This document shows positions 1 through 5,359 of a DNA stretch of 5,540 nt, in pieces. The stretch lies in NCBI GenBank assembly GCA_002421865.1, contig DISE01000089.1:1-5540 (forward strand). Direction: 5' to 3'. Below the pieces are notes generated by a model, which was not told the DNA's origin, made no database searches, and saw nothing but the letters and a program-made list of their open reading frames with translations. Position 1 is the stretch's first letter; each line of letters starts with the position of its first letter. The DNA is from Castellaniella sp. UBA6218. Its GTDB lineage: Bacteria; Pseudomonadota; Gammaproteobacteria; Burkholderiales; Burkholderiaceae_B. Both the position numbers and the translations under genes were made by a program.

Positions 1-124
1 CCCAGACGAAGCTGTAGTTGAAGACATAGCGGGCCACGACCTGGGCGAAGGTCACTACGGTCATGGCGGCCAGGAGAAAGGCGATCAGGCCTTCCTCAGT
101 GTGTTCCAGCCAGTTTTTCAGCAT
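1..124 (-). CDS. dctQ: TRAP transporter small membrane subunit DctQ, N-terminal part (cut by window edge)
   Basis: The reading frame opens with ATG at 124 and stays open to the window edge, giving 41 residues beginning MLKNWLEHTEEGLIAF. Residues 13-32 form a hydrophobic segment (first membrane helix), followed by the A-R-Y-V-F pattern common at the end of the first helix of TRAP small subunits (DctQ family, four-helix inner-membrane proteins that partner DctM). A clear AGGAGA ribosome binding site lies at 132-137, seven bases before the ATG. The gene follows dctP in the same direction after a 102-base gap, the usual dctP-dctQ-dctM order. DctQ should form the membrane complex with DctM, encoded beyond position 1. 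Only the first quarter or so of the protein is visible, so the call rests on context plus the first helix. Confidence 0.85.
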   Translation of the reverse strand, partial: MLKNWLEHTEEGLIAFLLAAMTVVTFAQVVARYVFNYSFVW

Positions 125-152
125 GGAAGAATCTCCTGTCCAGGATACGAAA

Positions 153-172
153 CGGCCGCCGCACGGCGGCCG
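153..172 (-). other. GC-rich hairpin upstream of dctQ
   Basis: There is a perfect 8-bp stem (CGGCCGCC/GGCGGCCG) with a four-base loop. Read on the minus strand it is followed only by TTT and then CG, so it is at best a leaky intrinsic terminator. It sits 28 bases upstream of the dctQ start, in the dctP-dctQ gap. By position it may reduce read-through into dctQM or protect the dctP mRNA 3' end. The structure is visible in the sequence; the role is inferred. Confidence 0.6.
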
Positions 173-183
173 CACGAAATCGC

Positions 184-214
184 GGCGACCGCGCCCATGC
201 GGGACGCGGTCGCC
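184..214 (-). other. Strong hairpin directly after the dctP stop codon
   Basis: The stem consists of GGCGACCGCG at 184-193 paired with CGCGGTCGCC at 205-214. It is extended inward by CCC/GGG (194-196 with 201-203) past one bulged base at 204, with loop ATGC, giving 13 bp in all. It starts 12 bases after the dctP stop and has no T-run on the minus-strand side, so it is not a classical intrinsic terminator. A 3'-end stabilising structure that keeps dctP mRNA more abundant than dctQM mRNA is the most likely job (inference). Confidence 0.6.
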
Positions 215-226
215 GGTTGACTATCC

Positions 227-1228
227 TCAGCTGTTGTTGGACGCCCGCGCCTTGGCGATCAGATCCTCGCCGATCTGATCCGAGAACTTGCTCCAGACAG
301 GCCTGACAGCCTCACGCCAGGCGGCGATGTCCCGCTTGGACAGGACCTGGATCTTGGCCTTGCCGGCTTCGGCGATGCGCTTCTGGTCGCGGTCGTTGAT
401 CTCGGCGGCCAGCTTGTTGGCGTATTCCGTGGCACCGGCCATCGCCTTCTGCAGGCCGGCGCGCACGTCCTCGGGCAGGCCGTCCCACCAGCCGGAGTTG
501 GTGATCACCATGTAGTCCAGCGCGCCATGGTTGGTGATCGCGATGGTCTTCTGGACTTCATGGAATTTCTGCGAATAGATGTTGGACCAGGGGTTCTCGG
601 CGCCGTCGACCACCCCGGTCTGCAGGGCCTGGTAGACCTCGGAGAAGGCCAGCTTCTGGGGATTGGCGCCCAACTGGCGGAACTGGGCCTCGAGCACGTC
701 GGAGGACTGGATGCGGAACTTCAGGCCCTTGATGTCCTCGGGGCGCACCAGCGTGTCCTTGTTGCTCGACATCTGTTTGAGGCCGTTGTGCCAGTAAGCC
801 AGGCCCTTGATGCCCTTGGACTTCATCGAATCCAGCAGTTCCTGGCCGGCGGGGCTGGCCTGGAAGCGGTCCAGGGCCGCCATGTCGTCGAACATGAAGG
901 GCAGATCGAAGATCTGCAGCTTCTTGGTGTAGCGGTCGAATTTCGCCAGGGACGGCGCGATGATCTGCACGTCGCCCAGCAGCAGGGCTTCCATTTCCTT
1001 GCCGTCGCCGAAGAGCTGGGAATTGGAGAACACCTGGACCTCGACCTTGCCCGGCAGGGCGGCCTCGGCCAGTTCCTTGAACTTGAGCGCGCCCTGGCCC
1101 TTGGGGGTGTTTTCGGCCACGACGTGGCTGAACTTCACGATGATGGGCTGTTCGGCCAGCGCCGCGGAGGAAAAGGCCAGCGCGATGCAGACACTCAGCG
1201 CCTTGACGGCGGGGATACGGATTTTCAT
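227..1228 (-). CDS. dctP: TRAP transporter periplasmic C4-dicarboxylate-binding protein DctP
   Basis: This 333-residue protein is the normal size for the DctP family (TRAP extracytoplasmic solute receptors). It captures a dicarboxylate in the periplasm and passes it to DctQM. Residues 1-25 form a Sec signal peptide with K/R at the start, a hydrophobic core, and A-L-A cleavage after 25. Family blocks include FSHVVAENTPKG (33-44), FDLPFMF (107-113), YWHNGLKQ (145-152), FRIQSS (171-176, with the conserved ligand-binding Arg172) and DGAENPWSN (208-216). The wording of these blocks resembles the malate/succinate/fumarate-binding DctP of Pseudomonas and Rhodobacter. The start at 1228 is preferred over an upstream in-frame ATG at 1312 because it gives the signal peptide and has GGGAG at 1237-1241, eight bases upstream; the longer form would overlap the preceding gene. 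It lies 64 bases after the paralogue at 1293-2285 and before dctQ. Substrate is inferred from family resemblance. Confidence 0.95.
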   Translation of the reverse strand: MKIRIPAVKALSVCIALAFSSAALAEQPIIVKFSHVVAENTPKGQGALKFKELAEAALPGKVEVQVFSNSQLFGDGKEMEALLLGDVQIIAPSLAKFDRYTKKLQIFDLPFMFDDMAALDRFQASPAGQELLDSMKSKGIKGLAYWHNGLKQMSSNKDTLVRPEDIKGLKFRIQSSDVLEAQFRQLGANPQKLAFSEVYQALQTGVVDGAENPWSNIYSQKFHEVQKTIAITNHGALDYMVITNSGWWDGLPEDVRAGLQKAMAGATEYANKLAAEINDRDQKRIAEAGKAKIQVLSKRDIAAWREAVRPVWSKFSDQIGEDLIAKARASNNS

Positions 1229-1292
1229 GGCAAGGTCTCCCTTTTTTGTGGTGGGTATGGAAATCAAAGGCAAGGCGCGCGATCGGCCCGCA

Positions 1293-2285
1293 TCACGGGG
1301 CGTCGACCTCACGCCGGATATCGGCGATCAGTTGCGCGCCAATCAGGTTCTCCATCTCGACGCTGACGGCGGCCAGGGCCTGTTTCCAGGCCCCGCGCTC
1401 CGCCTCCGTCAAGACGTGAATCCGCGTCTTGCCGGAGGCGCGGATCGCCTCCAGTGCACGGTCGTTCTCTTCCTGCGCGATCGAAGCGGCATAGGCCGTC
1501 GCGTCCCGCATGGCGTCTTCCAGCGCGCCACGGATATCCGAGGGCAGGCCCTCCCAGAACTTCCGGTTGACGATCACGGCATATCCCAGATAGCCATGAT
1601 TGGACACGGTGAAATGCGACTGCACGTCCTGCATGCCCTGCGTGAAGAAATTCGAGGGCGGGTTCTCGGTGCCGTCCACGACCCCCGCCTCCAGCGCGGC
1701 ATAGACCTCGCCGAACCGCATGGTCATCGGCTGAGCGCCCAAGGCCCTCATCTGTGCATCCAGCACTCTGGAGGGCTGGATGCGCATGCGCAAGCCGGAG
1801 AGGTCGGACGGCATGCGCAGCGGACGGTTGGCCGAAAAACACTTGAAGCCGTTATCCCAGAAAGCCAGGCCGACGACGCCCTTGAGCCGCAACCGCCGCA
1901 GCATGTCCCTGCCAATCGGTCCGTTGGTGACCCGGTGCAGCGCCTGCGCGTCGGGAAACATGAACGGCAGATCGAAAACCTCGAACTCGCGCACGCCCAG
2001 CGGCCCGAACTTGGACAGGGACGGTGCGATCATTTCGACCGCGCCCAACTGGAGCGCCTCCAGTTCCTCGCGGTCCCGATACAGTTCGCTGTTCGGATAG
2101 ACCTGCACGCGCACACGGCCGTTCGTGGCCCGCTCGGCCAATTCCTTGAACCGCACCGCCGCCTTGCCCTTGGGCGTGTCCGGGGCCACCACATGACTGA
2201 AGCGGATGACGATGGGGTCCTGCCGCGCCCAGGCGGCCGGGGACCAGGTGAGCGCGCAGACGAGCAGGATGGAAAACCAATTCAT
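1293..2285 (-). CDS. dctP: Second DctP-type TRAP solute-binding protein (divergent paralogue)
   Basis: This 330-residue protein of the same DctP family is clearly related to its neighbour; 23 of 34 positions match over the first mature block. Residues 1-20 look like a signal peptide ending A-W-A, but no Lys or Arg precedes the hydrophobic core. Shared blocks are FSHVVAPDTPKG (29-40), FDLPFMF (104-110), FWDNGFK (142-148), MRIQPS with the conserved Arg168, and DGTENPPSN (204-212). The aromatic residue after E-N-P in the neighbour (Trp214) is Pro210 here, so ligand preference may differ. The ATG at 2285 fits the signal peptide but has no good ribosome binding site. Upstream in-frame starts (ATG 2342, TTG 2369) add a tail without signal character, and both lie at or upstream of the predicted transcript start. 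It is the first gene of the minus-strand operon and diverges from the sensor kinase gene. It may be an alternative receptor for the same DctQM, or a co-receptor for the kinase; family membership is secure, role is not. Confidence 0.93.
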   Translation of the reverse strand: MNWFSILLVCALTWSPAAWARQDPIVIRFSHVVAPDTPKGKAAVRFKELAERATNGRVRVQVYPNSELYRDREELEALQLGAVEMIAPSLSKFGPLGVREFEVFDLPFMFPDAQALHRVTNGPIGRDMLRRLRLKGVVGLAFWDNGFKCFSANRPLRMPSDLSGLRMRIQPSRVLDAQMRALGAQPMTMRFGEVYAALEAGVVDGTENPPSNFFTQGMQDVQSHFTVSNHGYLGYAVIVNRKFWEGLPSDIRGALEDAMRDATAYAASIAQEENDRALEAIRASGKTRIHVLTEAERGAWKQALAAVSVEMENLIGAQLIADIRREVDAP

Positions 2286-2340
2286 TGCTGAGTCGATATT
2301 CGGAGTCTCAAAAATCCGCAGGTGCGCGAAATGTGCGGCC

Positions 2341-2369
2341 ATTCTGGGCAAGCCGGGCGCCTGTTTCAA
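2341..2369 (-). promoter_or_regulatory. Predicted sigma-70 promoter of the TRAP operon
   Basis: Read on the minus strand, a -35 box TTGAAA (2364-2369, five of six matches to TTGACA) is separated by exactly 17 bases from a -10 box CAGAAT (2341-2346, four of six matches). Transcription would start near 2334, leaving an untranslated leader of about 50 bases before the ATG at 2285. The weak -10 box fits a promoter needing an activator, and a dyad lies directly upstream. No sigma-54 type GG/GC element was evident, in keeping with the regulator lacking an AAA+ domain. Confidence 0.5.
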
Positions 2370-2370
2370 C

Positions 2371-2384
2371 TGTGGAAATCCACA
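2371..2384. promoter_or_regulatory. Dyad-symmetric operator candidate, probably for the DctR-like regulator
   Basis: TGTGGAAATCCACA consists of two perfect 6-base inverted arms around AA. It lies one base upstream of the predicted -35 box of the minus-strand operon, with its centre about 43 bases before the predicted transcription start, where activators that touch RNA polymerase commonly bind. It also lies about 70 bases upstream of the dctS start. A dimeric LuxR-type DNA-binding domain, such as the response regulator encoded at 4519-5109, is the obvious candidate. The dyad is seen directly; the identity of the binder is inferred. Confidence 0.45.
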
Positions 2385-2406
2385 ACCCCTCGCCGCACGT
2401 CACCCG

Positions 2407-2434
2407 GTTTCATCACGTACTGCTCGGATACACT
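2407..2434 (+). promoter_or_regulatory. Weak candidate promoter for the dctS-dctR operon
   Basis: A possible -10 box TACACT at 2429-2434 (four of six matches) has only a poor -35 candidate, GTTTCA at 2407-2412, with 16-base spacing (three of six matches). The start would fall near 2441, just before the dctS ATG at 2454. A plus-strand promoter must lie somewhere between 2286 and 2453 unless expression comes from elsewhere, but this particular choice is uncertain. Confidence 0.2.
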
Positions 2435-2453
2435 AGGGAAAAAACGATACGGC

Positions 2454-4457
2454 ATGCGTTCCCTTCCTTTCTACAAACCCCTCGTCCGCCGACGCACCTG
2501 GCAATGGCTGGTGCCGGTCCTGTGCGCGCTGCTGTTTCTGGTCACGGTGATCTGGCTCCCGCACCAGGCGCAGCAGCTGGAATCCACAGAGCGCCAGGAA
2601 CAACTGATCGCCGACACGCTCTGGGTCGAACAGACCATCCGCTTCCAGCTCGGGCGCAACGAAGACGACATCCGCTCCTTCGCCGGCCAGATCGCAGCCG
2701 GCCATCTGGCCGGCGACAAGCTGCGGAGCCGGATGCGCTTCCTGCTGCGCAACCACCCGGAATTCGCGCGCATCGCCTGGATCGACGCGAGGGACACTGG
2801 AACGGCATCCGACCGGAAGGATCATTTTTCCCTGGAGGACCTGCCCGGGCCCTTGCGTCTGAAACTGGAACGCATCCGCAGCACCCTCGCACCCGAATAC
2901 AGTCTGCCGGACCCGCCTGAGGAAACGCGGCACCCCGCTTTGATGGACTACCTCTTTCCGATCCAGCAGGACGGGCGCTACGCCGGCTGCGTGATCGTCA
3001 CCTACTCCCTGGCCGGCATCCTGAACCAGATGGTGCCTTGGTGGTTCGCACAGAAGAACGAGATCCGCCTGACCGATCGGAACGAGCGCACGCTGGGAGA
3101 ACGCACTGCGGGCGGCGAGGGACGCGGCGTCTACACCTACGCACACGATCTGCATCTGCCTTACGCGGACATCACGCTGCGCACCGACAGCGTCAAGGGG
3201 GCTCCCAATCTGCTGCCCAACCTGCTGATTGTCGTCATCGTCGCGCTGACCCTGGGCCTGTTCTGGAGCCTCGCGGCCCTGTGGCGCGATATCAATCGCC
3301 GGATGGCTGTCGAACGCGCCTTGCGCGAACAAATCGCCTTTCGCACGGCCATGGAAGACTCCCTCGTGACCGGCCTGCGGGTATACGACCTGAAGGGCAA
3401 GATCACCTACGTCAACCCCGCGTTCTGCCGGATGGTCGGCATGCCGGCCGAAAGCCTGATCGGGCGCTCCCCCCCCATGCCCTACTGGGCACCGGAAATC
3501 ATGGACGAATATCGGGAACGCTTCGCCCAGCGCATTGCGGGCAAGATCGATTCCCAAGGCTTCGAAACGGTGTTCCTGCGCAAAGGACGGGAGCGTTTTC
3601 CCGTGCTGATCTATGAATCCGCGCTGGTCGACGAAAGCGGCCGGCAGACCGGCTGGATGAGTTCGATTCTGGACATCTCCGATCGGAAGCGTTTCGAGGA
3701 ACTCAACCAGCGCCAGCAGGAAAAGCTCCAGGCCAGCGCCAGAATGGTGACCATGGGCGAACTCGCCTCGACGCTGGCGCACGAGCTGAACCAGCCACTG
3801 GCCGCCATCACCAGCTATACGACCGGTGCGCTGAATCTTTTGGCCGACCCCGCTGCGCCTCAGAACGAGGCGGGCATGGCCCGCATCCGGGGCGCGCTGG
3901 AAAAGGCCAATGCGCAGGCCCAGCGCGCCGGACACGTCATCCGCAGCGTTCACACGTTCACCAAGCGTCGCGAGCCGCGCCGGGAAACGGTCGATCTGTC
4001 CGCGCTGATCGCCGACGTCGTCCAGCTGGCCGAACTGCAGGCGAGCCGGCATTTCATCATGATCAAGGCCGACATCGCGCAGGACACGCCAGCGGTGCAG
4101 GCCGACCCGATGATGCTGGGACAGGTGCTGCTCAACCTGACGCGCAACGCCATCGAGGCGATGCGCGACATGGCGCCTGAACGCCGGGTCCTGCTCATCG
4201 GCGCCGGCGTCGATCCGCTCGCGCCCGGCTGCGTGAGCATCAGCGTGGCCGACCGCGGGTGCGGCATTCCGCCGCACGCCCGGGAACGATTGTTCTCGCC
4301 GTTCTTCTCCACCAAGGCCGACGGCATGGGCATGGGCCTCAAGATCTGCCGGACCGTCGTGGAATCGCACGGCGGCACTCTGACATACGCGGACAATCCT
4401 GGCGGAGGCACTGTCTTCCGCTTTTCGCTGCTCGCGGCCTCAGCCGCCAAAACATGA
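2454..4457 (+). CDS. dctS: Membrane-bound PAS sensor histidine kinase, DctS-like
   Basis: A protein of 667 residues. Membrane helices at about 17-36 and 252-277 bracket a periplasmic region of roughly 215 residues, likely a Cache/PDC-type sensor fold as in DctB and DctS. A PAS domain follows at about 295-410 (V-Y-D-L-K-G-K-I-T-Y-V-N-P-A-F, ending L-D-I-S-D-R-K), then a coiled linker. The HisKA domain has the phospho-accepting His443 in L-A-H-E-L-N-Q-P-L-A-A, and the ATPase domain has the N box (Asn565), G1 box D-R-G-C-G (600-604), F box F-S-P-F-F-S-T-K (614-621) and G2 box G-M-G-M-G-L (624-629). All catalytic boxes are intact. It should sense an external dicarboxylate and phosphorylate the regulator 61 bases downstream. 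The ATG at 2454 was chosen because it gives a basic N-tail before helix 1; an in-frame ATG at 2322 would extend the protein into the control region. The upstream AGGG (2434-2438) is rather distant. An eight-C run at 3469-3476 lies in the PAS-coding part. DctS is the best name; specificity is inferred from the neighbouring transporter. Confidence 0.9.
   Translation: MRSLPFYKPLVRRRTWQWLVPVLCALLFLVTVIWLPHQAQQLESTERQEQLIADTLWVEQTIRFQLGRNEDDIRSFAGQIAAGHLAGDKLRSRMRFLLRNHPEFARIAWIDARDTGTASDRKDHFSLEDLPGPLRLKLERIRSTLAPEYSLPDPPEETRHPALMDYLFPIQQDGRYAGCVIVTYSLAGILNQMVPWWFAQKNEIRLTDRNERTLGERTAGGEGRGVYTYAHDLHLPYADITLRTDSVKGAPNLLPNLLIVVIVALTLGLFWSLAALWRDINRRMAVERALREQIAFRTAMEDSLVTGLRVYDLKGKITYVNPAFCRMVGMPAESLIGRSPPMPYWAPEIMDEYRERFAQRIAGKIDSQGFETVFLRKGRERFPVLIYESALVDESGRQTGWMSSILDISDRKRFEELNQRQQEKLQASARMVTMGELASTLAHELNQPLAAITSYTTGALNLLADPAAPQNEAGMARIRGALEKANAQAQRAGHVIRSVHTFTKRREPRRETVDLSALIADVVQLAELQASRHFIMIKADIAQDTPAVQADPMMLGQVLLNLTRNAIEAMRDMAPERRVLLIGAGVDPLAPGCVSISVADRGCGIPPHARERLFSPFFSTKADGMGMGLKICRTVVESHGGTLTYADNPGGGTVFRFSLLAASAAKT
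3469..3476 (+). repeat. Homopolymeric C8 tract inside the sensor kinase gene
   Basis: Eight consecutive C bases encode the end of Ser339 plus Pro340-Pro341 in the PAS domain. Gain or loss of one C would shift the frame. Loss leads to a stop at 3607-3609 and gain to a stop at 3614-3616, both before the codon of the phosphorylated His443 at 3780. Either change would therefore leave a truncated protein without kinase activity. In this copy the frame is intact. Confidence 0.7.
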
Positions 4458-4499
4458 AAAAATAAAAGGGCCGCATGCCGACAGGCCGTATGGACACCC

Positions 4500-4510
4500 C
4501 AGGGAGGGAG
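4500..4510 (+). promoter_or_regulatory. Ribosome binding site that fixes the GTG start of dctR
   Basis: A purine-rich AGGGAGGGAG stretch lies eight bases before the GTG at 4519. The nearby ATG codons at 4475 and 4490 are in other frames, so this site decides the unusual GTG start of the response regulator. It also suggests independent re-initiation after dctS, since the two genes do not overlap. Confidence 0.7.
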
Positions 4511-4518
4511 ACAACAAG

Positions 4519-5109
4519 GTGCTGCATATCGTTGACGATGAAGAAGCGATACGGGATTCGCTGATCTGGCTGGCGCAGTCCCGCCGGATCGAAGCGACGG
4601 GCTACGATGGCGTTCAGCCCTTCCTGGAGATGCTGGGGACGGATTACGCGTTCAGCCCCGAGGGCGACTGTCTGCTGCTCGACATGCGCATGCCTGTCAT
4701 GAGCGGCGCGCTGCTGTTCGACACCCTGGCGCATCGGGGGCTCACCCGGCGCATGCCGGTCATCTTCCTCACCGGACATGGCGATGTGCCGATGGCGGTG
4801 GACAGCCTCAAGCGCGGGGCATTCGATTTCTTCGAGAAGCCGTTCAACGACAACAAGCTGATGGACCGCGTCCAGGAAGCGCTGCGGGCGTCGCTGGAAG
4901 CGGGTGACCAGGCGCTGGTGCAGACGCGGCTGGCCTCTCTATCCTCGCGCGAGCGCGAAGTCATGGACTTGATCCTGGAAGGCCTGATGAACAAAGTGAT
5001 CGCCGACAGGATGGGGATCACCATGCGTACCGTGGAAGTCCACCGGTCGAACCTTTTCACAAAAATGGGCGTACGCACCGCCGTCGAACTGGCGCGCCTG
5101 GTCAAATAG
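4519..5109 (+). CDS. dctR: FixJ/LuxR-family response regulator, DctR-like
   Basis: A protein of 196 residues with the two-domain FixJ/NarL-type layout. The receiver domain (1-120) has the acidic pair Asp6-Asp7, phospho-acceptor Asp55 in L-L-L-D-M-R-M-P, Thr85 in L-T-G-H-G-D and Lys107 in F-E-K-P-F, so all switch residues are present. The C-terminal LuxR-type helix-turn-helix (about 138-196) contains L-S-S-R-E-R-E-V-M and the recognition region M-R-T-V-E-V-H-R-S-N-L-F. There is no AAA+ sigma-54 domain, which separates it from DctD/NtrC regulators and matches DctR of Rhodobacter capsulatus. It starts with GTG, with a strong ribosome binding site upstream, 61 bases after dctS and in the same operon; no terminator is seen between them. 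When phosphorylated it should bind as a dimer and activate the divergent TRAP operon. Family and cognate pairing are near certain; target is inferred. Confidence 0.92.
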   Translation: MLHIVDDEEAIRDSLIWLAQSRRIEATGYDGVQPFLEMLGTDYAFSPEGDCLLLDMRMPVMSGALLFDTLAHRGLTRRMPVIFLTGHGDVPMAVDSLKRGAFDFFEKPFNDNKLMDRVQEALRASLEAGDQALVQTRLASLSSREREVMDLILEGLMNKVIADRMGITMRTVEVHRSNLFTKMGVRTAVELARLVK

Positions 5110-5135
5110 GCGCGGTTTGGGACGCTTTTTTGTTG

Positions 5136-5154
5136 TCGGTCCGTCGCGGACCGA
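5136..5154. other. Short hairpin after dctR
   Basis: A 7-bp stem (TCGGTCC/GGACCGA) with a five-base loop lies 26 bases after the dctR stop. On neither strand is it followed by a T-run; the T-rich stretch (5126-5131) precedes it on the plus strand. It is therefore not a convincing terminator. It could be a 3'-end stabilising or trailer structure, or chance in GC-rich DNA. Confidence 0.35.
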
Positions 5155-5200
5155 GCTGAGAGCGTTCTCGTTTCCGAGTCATTCGGTCGCGCACAAAAGA

Positions 5201-5235
5201 CAAAACCCCCGCAGAGGTTCTCTGCGGGGGTTTTG
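5201..5235. terminator. Perfect 16-bp bidirectional intrinsic terminator
   Basis: CAAAACCCCCGCAGAG at 5201-5216 pairs perfectly with CTCTGCGGGGGTTTTG at 5220-5235 around a three-base GTT loop. The outer A/T pairs supply a T-rich tail on both strands: TTTT at 5231-5234 on plus, and TTTTGTCTTTT on minus. It lies 10 bases past the 3' end of the 5S rRNA and 91 bases past the dctR stop, so it should end the rRNA operon (minus strand) and dctS-dctR (plus strand) and keep the two convergent units apart. Confidence 0.9.
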
Positions 5236-5245
5236 CGATATAAAA

Positions 5246-5359
5246 GCCTGACGATGACCTACTTTCACAGGTGTCCACCCACTATCATCGGCGCGAAGGC
5301 GTTTCACTGTCCTGTTCGGGATGGGAAGGAGTGGGTCCACCTTGCTATGGTCGTCAAGC
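5246..5359 (-). rRNA. rrf: 5S ribosomal RNA
   Basis: Read on the minus strand the sequence begins GCTTGACGACCATAGCAAGG and ends CATCGTCAGGC, a complete betaproteobacterial 5S rRNA of about 114 bases. The two ends pair to form helix I (GCTTGACGA with TCGTCAGGC). The internal conserved stretches CCCATCCCGAACAGG and CGCCGATGATAGTGG, typical of loops B/C and helix IV, are present. It is the distal gene of an rRNA operon whose 23S gene should lie beyond position 5540, and it is followed within 10 bases by the terminator at 5201-5235. The exact mature ends could differ by one or two bases. Open reading frames across this stretch on the minus strand are spurious. Confidence 0.97.

Noticed and set aside
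527..2291. Long plus-strand open frames across the two dctP genes (527-1366 and 960-2291)
   Set aside because: They are antisense shadows in high-GC DNA; the minus-strand frames give complete signal peptides and DctP family blocks, while these translate to low-complexity G/R/H-rich sequence without recognisable domains.
2371..2384. Possible DnaA boxes in the dyad (AAATCCACA resembles TTATCCACA)
   Set aside because: Seven of nine matches at a single site, with no cluster of boxes or AT-rich unwinding element nearby; the promoter context explains the dyad better.
2433..4370. A 645-codon minus-strand open frame opposite dctS
   Set aside because: It is antisense to an intact histidine kinase with all catalytic boxes; its translation is rich in G, R, H and Q without family motifs.
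4475..4564. A short plus-strand frame starting at ATG 4475 and overlapping the start of dctR
   Set aside because: It has no ribosome binding site of its own, lacks recognisable content, and the strong site at 4500-4510 serves the GTG at 4519. A leader-peptide role cannot be supported.
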